Source: Pseudochelatococcus lubricantis (GTDB lineage Bacteria > Pseudomonadota > Alphaproteobacteria > Rhizobiales > Beijerinckiaceae). Taken from it: a stretch of 64,000 nt of DNA. Below, piece by piece: positions 1-8,788 of the stretch. The notes beneath the pieces were generated by a model. That model did no database searches. It saw only the letters and a program-made list of their open reading frames with translations, and had not been told where the DNA came from. The translations under genes and the position numbers were made by a program. Location: assembly GCF_042432495.1 (NCBI RefSeq), contig NZ_JBHLXC010000002.1, positions 744,001-808,000 of the forward strand. Direction: 5' to 3'. Each line of letters begins with the position of its first letter. Position 1 is the first letter of the stretch.

Positions 1-1050
1 GAATACGCTCCTGCCGGCACACCGGGTCAACAGCCGGCATTGCGGTTACCCGCCCACCGGACGTTCATGCCGACGCCTGCGCCGCCATCTGCCCGCCTGA
101 CCATCCGAGAACGGGGACGGTCATGCGACTATGTCAATCATCTTACATCCAGGCGTCATCCGTCTGGAAAATATGTTCCACCAGCCGGCTCAGAAGAACC
201 TTCTGTCGAAAACCTGCAGTCCATGGTGAGATCAGATGAAATGCAGAACCGGTGGCGTATCAGATATTAGTAAGTGCAAGTATAGATATATTCTCAAAAA
301 ATAATAACTACCTCGCAAACACAACTACGCACACTCGGCATACAAAACGCTGCTCGTAAGCTGTCCGGCAGGAGTATTGCCGGTGCCTTCGGTCGAGCGC
401 GTCTTGACTGCAAAAAGCCCCCCGAACGAGGGGACTTCCCGGCCGCTGCCCTTCAGTTTGGAACGGGCAGAAGATTTCCCGAAGACATCCAGACCTTACT
501 TCATCCGGCAGGGGGCGCGCAACTGCTCAAAAGGCTTGCGCCAGCCCGAAGAGCCCGAACGGGCGATTCGCAAGGGGAGCCGCGGCCCTGACCGGGGTCA
601 CAACGCCTTGTCGGAGCGGCGGGATTTTCCGTTGGATGTTTTTTGCCGGCGTACTCACATTTGCGCATTCAGGCTCTCCGTGACGCTCGTTTTCCCGCGG
701 GTTCCGAAGCAGATTCGCGGGCGGTCGAGACCTTTGCCCCCTAACAGTTTGTTTTGCCGATGGATTATTTGCGCGGTCCCGCAGGCCACCGTCAGGTTCT
801 GTTCTCGTTGCAATGAAGGGCTTGTCAAGGTGTTTCTCGCAACGCCGATGGCCGAAATAGCGGTTCGGGCGGCGCTCGCGGCACCCTTCCGCCGGCTCCG
901 GCAGGTGCCACATCCGTCGCGCTCCCGCAGCCGCGTCAAGTCCATTTTGCCGACTTCCGTCATCTACCCACAGCGGGATGAAATCCTGCCCGTTCAGGTG
1001 CGTCGCCGCAGGCGATGGATGACGACAGCCGGGAGGGGGCACGGAAACAA
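1..1050. other. Unassigned region downstream of rpsT
   Basis: I recognise no gene here. Several frames stay open on both strands, as GC-rich DNA often does, but none translates into a protein I know. All three minus-strand frames meet stops close to the left edge, so no gene clearly runs off the window on that strand. About 265-340 is strikingly AT-rich against GC-rich surroundings. In many Hyphomicrobiales rpsT lies next to dnaA, so this could be the rpsT-dnaA interval or an origin-proximal region. However, I see only one weak DnaA-box-like string (near 965-973, two mismatches), so I do not call an origin. Confidence 0.4.
412..437 (-). terminator. Possible rho-independent terminator
   Basis: Read on the minus strand this is a short CCCC/GGGG stem with an AAG/CTT extension across a bulge, followed by five T residues. 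It would end a transcript coming from higher coordinates, but no convincing minus-strand gene lies directly before it. It may serve a small RNA or an unrecognised gene between here and rpsT. Confidence 0.4.
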
Positions 1051-1052
1051 CG

Positions 1053-1078
1053 AAAAAGCCCGGCTCTCGGCCGGGCTT
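1053..1078 (-). terminator. rpsT terminator
   Basis: A perfect 9-bp stem (AAGCCCGGC / GCCGGGCTT) with a 5-base loop is followed on the minus strand by a run of T residues. It lies about 35 bases past the rpsT stop codon, as expected for the intrinsic terminator of a single-gene ribosomal protein transcript. Confidence 0.85.
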
Positions 1079-1113
1079 GCTCGCCATATCTGTCTGCCGG
1101 ATATCGGGCGCTA

Positions 1114-1380
1114 TCAGGCCTGCAGCGTCTTCACGCGGCTTGCGAGGCGGGAGACCTTCCGCGAGGCAGTGTTCTTGTGCAGGACGCCCTTCTGGGCGGC
1201 GCGGACGATCTCCGGCTCCGCCTGACGCAGGGCAGCCAGCGCGACCGTGTGGTCACCGGCGCGGATGGCGTCTTCCACCTTGCGCACGAACGTCCGCATA
1301 CGGCTCTTGCGGGACTTGTTGACAGCAGTCCTTTGAGCGATTTTACGCACCGCCTTCTTCGCGGACGCAGTATTGGCCAT
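1114..1380 (-). CDS. rpsT: 30S ribosomal protein S20
   Basis: This 88-residue basic protein is S20, a primary 16S rRNA binding protein of the small subunit. The start (MANTASAKKAVRKIAQR) and the Arg/Lys-rich helical body, with ASRKVSRLASRVKTL near the C-terminus, match the family over its full usual length. An AGAGGA ribosome-binding site sits just before the ATG. The gene stands alone and is followed by its own strong terminator. S20 is often autoregulated at translation, but I see no specific regulatory structure here. Identification is secure. Confidence 0.97.
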   Translation of the reverse strand: MANTASAKKAVRKIAQRTAVNKSRKSRMRTFVRKVEDAIRAGDHTVALAALRQAEPEIVRAAQKGVLHKNTASRKVSRLASRVKTLQA

Positions 1381-1610
1381 GTTATCCTCTTATCGTCCCT
1401 ATCGACGCCACGCGAACGACTGGCCGCGCAACCGGGATCGGCTTGGGTGTTGAACTCAGCTTCAGATGTTCGGTCGAGTCGGACATCTGCGCGAAGGCGG
1501 ACGCCCTGAAATGCAAAACCTTTATGAAGGCGCGCTTATAGTGCTTCCCGCGCCGGTCGTCAATGCCCAACGCATGTCCGGATCGACTTGCGTTGATCAT
1601 CCCGCCTGCG

Positions 1611-2429
1611 TCACGGGCTCGGCGCGGCGAACAGCGTGCCGATCGCCGACATGACGGCATTGCGCAGGGGGTTAGCGGGATCGAGCAGCAGCCGCGCCGC
1701 CATCGCGCAGCTCACGGTGACGAGCAGCGGGCGGATGATGCGCGCGCCGTTGCGCAGCGCCATCCGCGCCCCGAGCCGCGCGCCCGCATACTGCCCGAGC
1801 CCCATCGCCACGCCGATGATGAGGTGGATGCCGCCGGTAAAAGCGAAGAAAAGCAGGGCGCCGATGTTGCTGGCGAAGTTCAGCAGCTTGGTGTGCGCGA
1901 CCGCGCGCATGATCGACAGGCCGAGCAGCGAGACGAACCCGATCATGAAAAACGAGCCTGTGCCCGGGCCGAAGCAGCCGTCGTAGAAGCCCACGCCCAG
2001 CGCGACCGTGAAGGTGAAGGTGCGCGGCGATACGCGCGCCCGGCCCTCTTCGGTCGATACGCGCGGAGAGGCCATGAAATAGATGGCTACCGCGATCAGC
2101 AGCAGGGGCATGATGCCGGCGAGCAGATTGGCGGGCATCGCCTTGATGAGCGAGGCGCCGGCGACTGCACCGGCGAAGGAGGCGCCCGCCATCGGCGCCG
2201 CCTCCCGCCAGTTCATCTTGCCCGCGCGGGCGAAGGTGAGGGCCGCGGAGAAGGAGCCGAAGCTGCTCTGCAACTTGTTGGTGGCGAGCGCGGCGACGGG
2301 GTCCAGCCCCGCCGAGAGCAGCGCCGGCACCGTCAGCAGCCCACCGCCGCCGGCGATGGCGTCGATGAAGCCCGCGACGACCCCGACGGCCGCGAGCACG
2401 GCCACCATCCAGAAATCCGCATCCGGCAA
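1611..2429 (-). CDS. TSUP (TauE/SafE, YfcA-like) membrane permease
   Basis: A 272-residue hydrophobic protein with about eight predicted membrane segments belongs to the TauE/SafE (TSUP) family, whose members export sulfite or organosulfonates or move other small anions. The N-terminus has the family signature (GFIDAIAGGGGLLTVPALL), repeated in weaker form in the second half (GFYDGCFGPGTGSFFMIGFV), which reflects the two-repeat fold. Length is normal. It is transcribed away from the polyprenyl synthase and has no partner gene that would reveal a substrate, so transport specificity cannot be assigned. The family call is secure. Confidence 0.9.
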   Translation of the reverse strand: MPDADFWMVAVLAAVGVVAGFIDAIAGGGGLLTVPALLSAGLDPVAALATNKLQSSFGSFSAALTFARAGKMNWREAAPMAGASFAGAVAGASLIKAMPANLLAGIMPLLLIAVAIYFMASPRVSTEEGRARVSPRTFTFTVALGVGFYDGCFGPGTGSFFMIGFVSLLGLSIMRAVAHTKLLNFASNIGALLFFAFTGGIHLIIGVAMGLGQYAGARLGARMALRNGARIIRPLLVTVSCAMAARLLLDPANPLRNAVMSAIGTLFAAPSP

Positions 2430-2503
2430 TTGAGTTTTGTCCGTCCGTTACACTGTTGCCGGATCGTGCCGGAACAGGGCGACAAGGTAGACGGCCGGCG
2501 CCG

Positions 2504-3520
2504 TCAGTAGGCCCGGCCGATGCAGAAAGCCACGGTTTCGATGAGCGCCCGCCGCAGGGGGCTGTCCGGAAAGGCATCGAGCGCCTCGACGGCGATGTCG
2601 CCGTAGTGGCGCGCGCGCGCCACTGTCGCCTCCAGCGTGCCGTGGCGGCGCAGGATGCCGACGGCTATCTCCAGATCGCTTTCGGCGATGTCGCCGTTCT
2701 CCAGCGTCCGCGACCAGAAGGCGCGCTCGGCCTCGTCCGCCCGCTGCAGCGCGAGAACCACGGGCAGCGTGATCTTGCCCTCGCGGAAGTCGTCGCCGAC
2801 ATTCTTGCCGAGCAGTTCCGACACGCCGCCGTAGTCCAGCGCGTCGTCGACGAGCTGGAAGGCGATGCCGAGCGCGTTGCCGTAGGCGCGCGCCGCCTGC
2901 CGCTCCCGCTCGCCCAGCCCGCCCAGGATGGGGCCGACTTCGGCGGCGGCGGCGAACAGCGCGGCGGTTTTCGCCGTGATGACGCCGAGATAGGCCTGCT
3001 CGTCAGTGGAAAGGTCCTTGGCGGCGGATAATTGCCACACCTCGCCCTCGGCGATGATAGCGGCGGCGCTGGCGAGCACGTCGAGCGCCGGCAGCGAGCC
3101 GACCTCCACCATCATCTTGAAGGCCTGCCCCAGCAGGAAGTCGCCGACGAGCACGCTCGCCTCGTTCCCCCACAGCATGCGCGCCGCGAGCTTCCCTCGG
3201 CGCATGTCGCTCTCGTCGACGACGTCGTCGTGCAGCAGGGTGGCCGTGTGCATGAACTCGACGCTCGCGGCGAGCCGCACGCCACCGTCGCCCTCGTAGT
3301 CCGACAGCCGGGAGAAGGCCAGCGTCAGCATCGGCCGCAGCCGCTTGCCACCCGAGGAAATGAGATGGCTTGCCACCTCCGGAATCAGCGTGACGTCAGA
3401 GCCCGTGCGCGACAGGATGAAGCTGTTGACCCGCTCCATGTCGTCGGCGACGAGCGAGACCAGAGCCTCGATCCCGCCCCGTTCCGCCGGCCTGTCTGCG
3501 AGAGGCGCCGCCATGACCAC
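2504..3520 (-). CDS. Polyprenyl diphosphate synthase (octa/decaprenyl type)
   Basis: This trans-isoprenyl diphosphate synthase would extend FPP or GPP with IPP to make the ubiquinone side chain. It has the FARM region (LLHDDVVDESD), the second aspartate-rich motif (LVDDALDYGG) and the GGKRLRP IPP-binding motif. Alphaproteobacteria mostly make Q10, so decaprenyl diphosphate is the likely product, but chain length cannot be read from sequence alone. I chose the GTG at 3520: a GGAGG lies 8 bases upstream and it gives 338 residues, typical of Rhizobium homologs. The in-frame ATGs at 3514 and 3547 have poorer spacing, and longer upstream extensions look non-coding. Confidence 0.9.
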   Translation of the reverse strand: MVMAAPLADRPAERGGIEALVSLVADDMERVNSFILSRTGSDVTLIPEVASHLISSGGKRLRPMLTLAFSRLSDYEGDGGVRLAASVEFMHTATLLHDDVVDESDMRRGKLAARMLWGNEASVLVGDFLLGQAFKMMVEVGSLPALDVLASAAAIIAEGEVWQLSAAKDLSTDEQAYLGVITAKTAALFAAAAEVGPILGGLGERERQAARAYGNALGIAFQLVDDALDYGGVSELLGKNVGDDFREGKITLPVVLALQRADEAERAFWSRTLENGDIAESDLEIAVGILRRHGTLEATVARARHYGDIAVEALDAFPDSPLRRALIETVAFCIGRAY

Positions 3521-3702
3521 GATATCGACCTCCGTTGCTCGCCCCATCGGGACAGAATTCGCGTGAGCGGCCAACCGGCCGCTCAAGGCATGCCGCAACC
3601 ATCCCGCGACCGCAAGAGCGGGTATATCGTTTTCCGCCCGATTGCAAAAGGGCGCGGCCACTTTTACTTGCCGGTGCGGCAGCGCGAAGACACACCCGCG
3701 CT

Positions 3703-5550
3703 TCAGGTGCCGAACTGGAGCTGCGCCAGACGGGCGTAAAGCCCGCCGCGCGCCACCAGGCCTTCATGGGTTCCTTCCTCCACGATCCGCCCCTGATCCA
3801 TGACGAGGATGCGGTCCGCCGACAGCACGGTGGCGAGGCGGTGAGCGATGACGAGCGTCGTGCGGCCCAGCATCAGGCGGTCGAGCGCCTCTTGCACCAG
3901 CCGTTCGTTCTCGGCATCGAGCGCCGAGGTCGCCTCGTCGAGCAGCAGGATCGGCGCATCGCGCAGGATGGCGCGAGCGATGGCGAGGCGCTGGCGCTGG
4001 CCGCCGGACAGCGTGACGCCGCGCTCGCCGATGAGCGTGTCGTAGCCCTGCGGCAGCCCGGCGACGAAGTCGTGCGCGGCGGCGAGCCGCGCCGCCTCCT
4101 CCACCTTCACGAAGTCGGCATCGGGCGTGCCGTAACGGATATTCTCGGTGACGGTGGCGCCGAAGATCACCGGATCCTGCGGCACGATGGCGAATCGTTG
4201 CCGCAGCCGCGCGAGGTCGACCTCCCGCGCATCGACGCCGTCGATCAGCACCCGCCCTTGCGCGGGATCGTAGAACCGCTGCAGCAGTTGCAGGACGGTG
4301 CTCTTGCCGGCGCCCGACGGACCGACGAGTGCCACCCGCTCCCCTCGCGCCACATGCAGGTCGAGCCCGTCCAGCGTCCGGGTGCCGGCGCGCGTCGGAT
4401 AGGAGAAGGAGACGTTCTCGAACGCGACCGTCGCCAGCGGCGGTTCCGGCAGCGGCACGGGCGCGGGCGGCGACACGATGCCCGGCCGCGTCGACAGGAT
4501 CTCGCTGAGCCGTCCGGCTGCACCGGCCGTCTGCGATACCTCGCCCCAGACCTGGCTCAGCTCGCCGAGCGACGAGGCGGCGAACACCGCATAGAGCACG
4601 AACTGAGACAGCCGGCCGCCCGTCATCCGTCCGGCCAGCACATCCTGCGCGCCGTACCACAGCACGGCCACCACGCTGGCGCTGACGAGGAACAGCGCGA
4701 TCGCGGTGAGGAAGGCGCGGGCGCGGGCGGAAAGACGCGCCGCCGTATAGGCTTCCTCCGCTGCGGCGCGGAAATGCTCTGCCGCATGCGCCTCCGCGTT
4801 GAAGGATTGCATGGTCCGCACGGCGCCGATGGCCTCCGTGGCATAGGCGTTGGCCATCGCGAGCCTGTCCTGTGCCGCGCGCGAGCGCTTGCGCACCCCC
4901 CGCCCGGAGAAGACCAGCGGCAGCACGATGAGCGGGATCGCAGCCAGCACCAGCCCCGACAGACGCGGGCTCGAATAGACCATCATTGCGCTCGCGCCGA
5001 CGAAGATCACGAAGTTGCGCAGTGCCTGCGAGATACTGGAGCCGAACGCCGACTTGATCTGCGTGGTGTCGGCGGCGAGGCGCGAGGTCAGCTCACCCGT
5101 GCGCGCCGTATCATAAAAGGACTGGTCGAGCGTCGTCAGATGGCGGAAGGTGTCGGCGCGCAGGTCCGCGACCACCCGTTCGCCAAGCGTCGTCACGAAA
5201 TAATAGCGGGTGGCGCTCGCGAGCGCGAGCACCAGCACCACGATGGTGAGCATCAGGAAATAGGCGTTGATCAGCCGGCTGTCGACGCCGGAAAACCCGT
5301 AGTCGATGACGCGCCGCACCGCGAGCGGCAGCGCGAGGGTGGCGCCGGCGGCAACAATCAGCGCGACGAGGGCGACGAGGACATGGCCGCGATAGCGCCA
5401 TGCATAGGGCATCAGGGTCGCAAGCGCGCCGAGCGGCGGACGGCCGGAATCCGCGCCGCGGGAGCCGCCGTCGCCGGCCGACTCGCCGGCCGCGTTGTCT
5501 CCCTTCTGCGCTCTGGTCAGCACCCGTCCGCTCCATTGTTGCCGGATCAC
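3703..5550 (-). CDS. ABC exporter, fused permease-ATPase (MsbA/LmrA type)
   Basis: A 615-residue half-transporter: an N-terminal six-helix ABC exporter domain (about residues 45-345) followed by a nucleotide-binding domain. The ATPase has Walker A (GPSGAGKST), the signature motif (LSGGQRQRLAIARA), Walker B (ILLLDEATSALD) and the H-loop (VIAHRLATV). It would work as a homodimer in the inner membrane and export lipids, lipopolysaccharide precursors or drugs. Substrate is not evident. It lies head-to-tail behind polyprenyl synthase with a gap of about 180 bases and diverges from rpmE, an arrangement common in Hyphomicrobiales. The N-terminal 35 residues are Gly/Ala-rich and poorly constrained, so the start is uncertain. 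Confidence 0.9.
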   Translation of the reverse strand: MIRQQWSGRVLTRAQKGDNAAGESAGDGGSRGADSGRPPLGALATLMPYAWRYRGHVLVALVALIVAAGATLALPLAVRRVIDYGFSGVDSRLINAYFLMLTIVVLVLALASATRYYFVTTLGERVVADLRADTFRHLTTLDQSFYDTARTGELTSRLAADTTQIKSAFGSSISQALRNFVIFVGASAMMVYSSPRLSGLVLAAIPLIVLPLVFSGRGVRKRSRAAQDRLAMANAYATEAIGAVRTMQSFNAEAHAAEHFRAAAEEAYTAARLSARARAFLTAIALFLVSASVVAVLWYGAQDVLAGRMTGGRLSQFVLYAVFAASSLGELSQVWGEVSQTAGAAGRLSEILSTRPGIVSPPAPVPLPEPPLATVAFENVSFSYPTRAGTRTLDGLDLHVARGERVALVGPSGAGKSTVLQLLQRFYDPAQGRVLIDGVDAREVDLARLRQRFAIVPQDPVIFGATVTENIRYGTPDADFVKVEEAARLAAAHDFVAGLPQGYDTLIGERGVTLSGGQRQRLAIARAILRDAPILLLDEATSALDAENERLVQEALDRLMLGRTTLVIAHRLATVLSADRILVMDQGRIVEEGTHEGLVARGGLYARLAQLQFGT

Positions 5551-5810
5551 GATGGAACATCGCTATAGATAGACGGGAACGGTTCCGCAAGGCGTCCGTT
5601 GCAACCGTTATAAACTGCGACGAGGTGTCGCCCGCCGGGTGGCGGCTTGTCGCTGCCGGACGGCGCGGGCGCGGCAACGCATGAATTGCCGGCTTGTGTT
5701 GTGCGCCATCTTGCGCTATAGGGTCGCGACTTCACCTTTTTCACTGACAGTCGTCAAAGGTCGCCGGCATATGGTTGGCCTCGACGGAGACTTTTTTCGA
5801 GGGCTGCGCC

Positions 5811-6044
5811 ATGAAGGCCGATATCCATCCCGACTACCACTTCATCAAGGTCGTGTTGACCAACGGCACGGAATACCTCACCCGGTCCACGTATGGGCAG
5901 GCGAACGGCACGCTGAACCTCGACATCGATCCGTCGAGCCATCCGGCGTGGACCGGCGGTTCGCAGCAGCTCCTCGACCGCGGCGGCCGCGTGTCGCGCT
6001 TCAACAACAAGTTCGCCGGCATCACCTTCGGCAAGAAGAATTAA
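5811..6044 (+). CDS. rpmE: 50S ribosomal protein L31
   Basis: A 77-residue L31. It begins MKADIHPDYHFIKVVLTNGT and carries the alphaproteobacterial block HPAWTGGSQQLLDRGGRVSR. The zinc-binding cysteines of the CxxC form are absent, so this is the zinc-independent (C-minus) type. An upstream in-frame ATG at 5775 would add 12 residues not found in L31, so I start at 5811. The gene diverges from the ABC exporter and faces metQ, with a bidirectional terminator between them. Confidence 0.95.
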   Translation: MKADIHPDYHFIKVVLTNGTEYLTRSTYGQANGTLNLDIDPSSHPAWTGGSQQLLDRGGRVSRFNNKFAGITFGKKN

Positions 6045-6211
6045 GATCACTGCACGCCGCTGCGGCGCCACGCATGGATGGCGCCTCCGGCAACTTCAGC
6101 AAGAGCGGCGCCGCTTTTGCGACCGGAGTTGCGCAAGAAGAAAAAGATAGACCATTGCAGCGTTTCCACGAAACGTAGAAATGGTCTCGTCGCATCGTCC
6201 TGCAGTCAGAC

Positions 6212-6243
6212 GAAAGCCGGCTCCCGCGGGAACCGGCTTTGTT
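6212..6243. terminator. Bidirectional terminator between rpmE and metQ
   Basis: An 8-bp perfect stem (AAAGCCGG / CCGGCTTT) with a GC-rich, self-complementary interior lies between two convergent genes. U-rich tracts follow on both strands, best on the plus strand (TTTGTTGTTT). It probably ends both rpmE and metQ transcripts. Confidence 0.75.
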
Positions 6244-6265
6244 GTTTCATGGCATAGGGATCGGC

Positions 6266-7072
6266 TCACCACGCCGGCAGGATCGAGCCCTTGAAGCGGG
6301 TTTCGAGGAAGTCCGAGACTTCCTTCGACTGGTAGGCCTCGACGAGCGTCTTCAGCGCGGGCTTGTCCTTGTCTTCCGTGCGCACGGCGATGAAGTTGCC
6401 GTAGGGGTTGTTGGTGCGACTTTCCTGCACGAGGGCGTCGGAGACGGGGTTCAGCCCGGCGCCGAGGGCGTAGGTGGTGTTGATCACGGCGCCGTCGAGA
6501 TCGTCGAGCTGCTTGGTGATCAGTGCGGCGTCGAGTTCCTTGAAGGACACCTTCTTCGGGTTCTCCGAAACGTCGAGCGGCGAGGCGTCGGCTTTCGCCG
6601 GATCCTTCAGCTTGATCAGGCCGTTGGCGGCCAGCAGCTTGAGGGCGCGCGCGCCGTTGCTGGGATCGTTGGGGATGCCGATGGATGCGCCTTCGGGCAG
6701 GTCCGCGAACGTCTTGTGCTTCTTCGAATAGAAGCCGATGGGCTGGACGATGGTGTAGCCGATCGGGACGATCTTGTAGCCGCGCGCGGCGATCTGCGCA
6801 TCGAGATAGGGCTTGTGCTGGAAGGCGTTGGCGTCGAGATCGCCGCGCGCCAGCGCCTCGTTCGGCAGCGAGTAGTCGGCGAAGGTCACGAGTTCGACGT
6901 CGAGGCCCTTGGTCGCCGCGACCTTCTTCACGACCTCCGCGATCTCCTCTTCCTCGCCGCCGATGACGCCGAGCTTGATCTTGTCCGCCGCCTGCGCGGA
7001 CGAAAGGGCCGCTACGCCGGCGAGCACCGCGCCGATGGTCAGCGTCGCGATCCTGCGGGTAATCCTTGACAT
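6266..7072 (-). CDS. metQ: MetQ/NlpA-family methionine-binding protein
   Basis: A 268-residue periplasmic binding protein of the NlpA/MetQ family, which delivers methionine to the MetNI ABC importer. The start at 7072 follows a CAGGAG site and opens with a clear signal peptide (MSRITRRIATLTIGAVLAG...SSAQA). Cleavage after AQA suits signal peptidase I, and there is no lipobox cysteine, so this is a soluble rather than lipid-anchored MetQ. Conserved blocks include YSLPNEALARGDLDANAFQH and IGIPNDPSNGARAL. No metN or metI is adjacent: the next gene upstream is chrA. It must work with a transporter encoded elsewhere, or bind another ligand. Confidence 0.9.
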   Translation of the reverse strand: MSRITRRIATLTIGAVLAGVAALSSAQAADKIKLGVIGGEEEEIAEVVKKVAATKGLDVELVTFADYSLPNEALARGDLDANAFQHKPYLDAQIAARGYKIVPIGYTIVQPIGFYSKKHKTFADLPEGASIGIPNDPSNGARALKLLAANGLIKLKDPAKADASPLDVSENPKKVSFKELDAALITKQLDDLDGAVINTTYALGAGLNPVSDALVQESRTNNPYGNFIAVRTEDKDKPALKTLVEAYQSKEVSDFLETRFKGSILPAW

Positions 7073-7208
7073 TGCCGTCTCCTGAGAAAAGCTGCGATCC
7101 GGCGCGGCGCGCCGGACCTGTGCCTCGAATGTGGCCATATTCCACACAGAATGTCTATGGATTTTATTTTTCCACAGCGGCGGACGTGTTTTTGTTTCCC
7201 GGCGGCAA

Positions 7209-8468
7209 TCAGCGCAGCAAGGCGATGCCCGCGCCGCCGAGCGCCGTGAGCAGCACGACGAGCCACGCCGGCGCCCGCCACACCATGAGCAGCAGGATCG
7301 AGACACAGACGAGGGCGAAGTCGCGCTCGTCCTTGACGGCGCTCGTCCATACGGGGTGGTAGAGCGCCGACAGCAGGATGCCGACCACCGCCGCGTTGAT
7401 GCCCGACAGCGCGGCGCGCGCCGTGGGGCGCTCCTTCAGTTGCGACCAGAACGGCAGCACCCCGTAGACGAGAAGCAGGCCGGGCAGGAAGATGCCGGCA
7501 AGCGCGATGACCGCGCCCGCAAGGCCGGATGGCGGCAAGGTGTCCACCGCGCCCAGATAGGCGGCGAAGGTGAAGAGCGGACCCGGCACGGCCTGCGCCG
7601 CGCCGTAGCCGGCGAGGAAGGCATCGGCGCTCACGCGGCCGCTTTCGACCATTGATTCCTCAAGCAGCGGCAGGATCACGTGGCCGCCGCCGAACACCAG
7701 CGCGCCGGCTTTGTAGAACGCGGAGAACAGGGAGGCCGTCGCCGACGCCCACGGCACGAAGGCCGCCGCCAGCAGCAGGGCCGCCAGCGCCAGCGCGACG
7801 CGCCCGGCCTGCGGCGATACGCGCACGGGGGCGGGCGGCGCATCGCTCTCCGCCCGCCCGGTGCTGTCGGCGCCGGCGAGCAGCCCGACAACGGCGCCGA
7901 GGACGATGGCGAGCAGTTGGCCCGCCGGCCCTCCCGGCACGATGGTGACGATGACGGCGGCGATCGCGAGCGTTGCGTGGAGGCGATCCGTGCAGAAGCT
8001 GCGCGCCATGCCCCACACGGCCTGCGCGACTACCGCGACCGCAACGACCTTGAGGCCGTGCAGGATGCCGGTTGCCACGGTGCCCGTCAGGAATGCGGCG
8101 CCCTGCGCGAAGGCGAGCAGCAGCAGCACGGAGGGCAGCGTGAAGCCCGCCCACGCCACCAGGCCGCCGGCGAGCCCGCCCCGCATCACGCCCACGGCAA
8201 AGCCCGTCTGGCTCGAAGCCGGCCCCGGCAGGAACTGGCAGAGTGCGACGAGATCGGTGAACTCACGCTCCGACAGCCAGCCGCGGCGCACCACGAAGCG
8301 CTCGCGAAAATAGCCGAAGTGGGCAATGGGGCCGCCGAAGGAGGTGACGCCCAGGCGGGAAAACTCCAGCAGGATGTCGGCAAGATTCGCGAGACTGTCC
8401 GGCGCCCCCGCACGGTCCCGCTCCGAATCGGCGGCGGTGGGGCGGCGGCGATCTTCTGCTTTGCTCAT
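7209..8468 (-). CDS. chrA: Chromate transporter ChrA, two-domain
   Basis: A 419-residue membrane protein with two tandem CHR domains, the long-chain ChrA form. The N-terminal domain has SFGGPIAHFGYFRERFV and FLPGPASSQTGFAVG. The second has VFGGGHVILPLLEE and QAVPGPLFTFAAYLGA. Family members export chromate, driven by the proton-motive force or by exchange, but many chromosomal homologs have never been tested and the substrate here is inferred. There is no chrB regulator nearby. The stop lies 136 bases before the metQ start, so co-transcription is possible but not clear. Confidence 0.9.
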   Translation of the reverse strand: MSKAEDRRRPTAADSERDRAGAPDSLANLADILLEFSRLGVTSFGGPIAHFGYFRERFVVRRGWLSEREFTDLVALCQFLPGPASSQTGFAVGVMRGGLAGGLVAWAGFTLPSVLLLLAFAQGAAFLTGTVATGILHGLKVVAVAVVAQAVWGMARSFCTDRLHATLAIAAVIVTIVPGGPAGQLLAIVLGAVVGLLAGADSTGRAESDAPPAPVRVSPQAGRVALALAALLLAAAFVPWASATASLFSAFYKAGALVFGGGHVILPLLEESMVESGRVSADAFLAGYGAAQAVPGPLFTFAAYLGAVDTLPPSGLAGAVIALAGIFLPGLLLVYGVLPFWSQLKERPTARAALSGINAAVVGILLSALYHPVWTSAVKDERDFALVCVSILLLMVWRAPAWLVVLLTALGGAGIALLR

Positions 8469-8732
8469 GGTTCGTCGCTCATGGTAACGCGGCCTGTCGC
8501 GTTTCAGTTTATAGTTTTTTCAATCTAGGCGGTTCCGGATGAATATCATGTGACGCGGACCTTTGCCCCTGTCATGAAAGCGGGGCCGGCGTCATATGTG
8601 GTGAAACCGGCTTTGGATTCCCCGTGAAAAGTGCTACGCGCATGTCGCGCCGTCTTTCGGGCGCGGCTGCTTCGGCGTGATGCGCCGCCACGGCGCCGCC
8701 CGCGCGAGGGCCGCTTCGAGCCACGAGACACG

Positions 8733-8782
8733 GGGCCCGCGGAATGCGGGCCTCCCGACGAGGACCCGCCACGCGGCGGGAG
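8733..8782 (+). promoter_or_regulatory. Two hairpins in the purU leader; second masks the ribosome-binding site
   Basis: Two perfect stem-loops lie just before the purU start: GGCCCGC/GCGGGCC (8734-8752) and CCCGCC/GGCGGG (8765-8780). The right arm of the second runs into GGGAG at 8778-8782, the only plausible Shine-Dalgarno for the ATG at 8789. That layout would allow translational control of purU-folD. I do not recognise a known riboswitch consensus (no ZTP, glycine or SAM motif). GC-rich DNA can form such hairpins by chance. Confidence 0.4.
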
Positions 8783-8788
8783 CAAGTG

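Noticed and set aside
527..1087. Minus-strand open frame of 186 codons downstream of rpsT
   Set aside because: It starts inside the rpsT terminator hairpin, overlaps another open frame and has no recognisable motif.
377..1225. Long plus-strand open frame across the rpsT terminator and gene
   Set aside because: It runs antisense through rpsT and its terminator, is Arg/Pro-rich and matches no family.
3535..5568. 677-codon plus-strand open frame
   Set aside because: It is the antisense of the ABC exporter gene, a common GC-rich shadow; the minus strand has all ABC motifs.
8469..8788. ZTP, glycine or SAM riboswitch before purU
   Set aside because: Conserved cores of these classes could not be found; only simple hairpins are visible.
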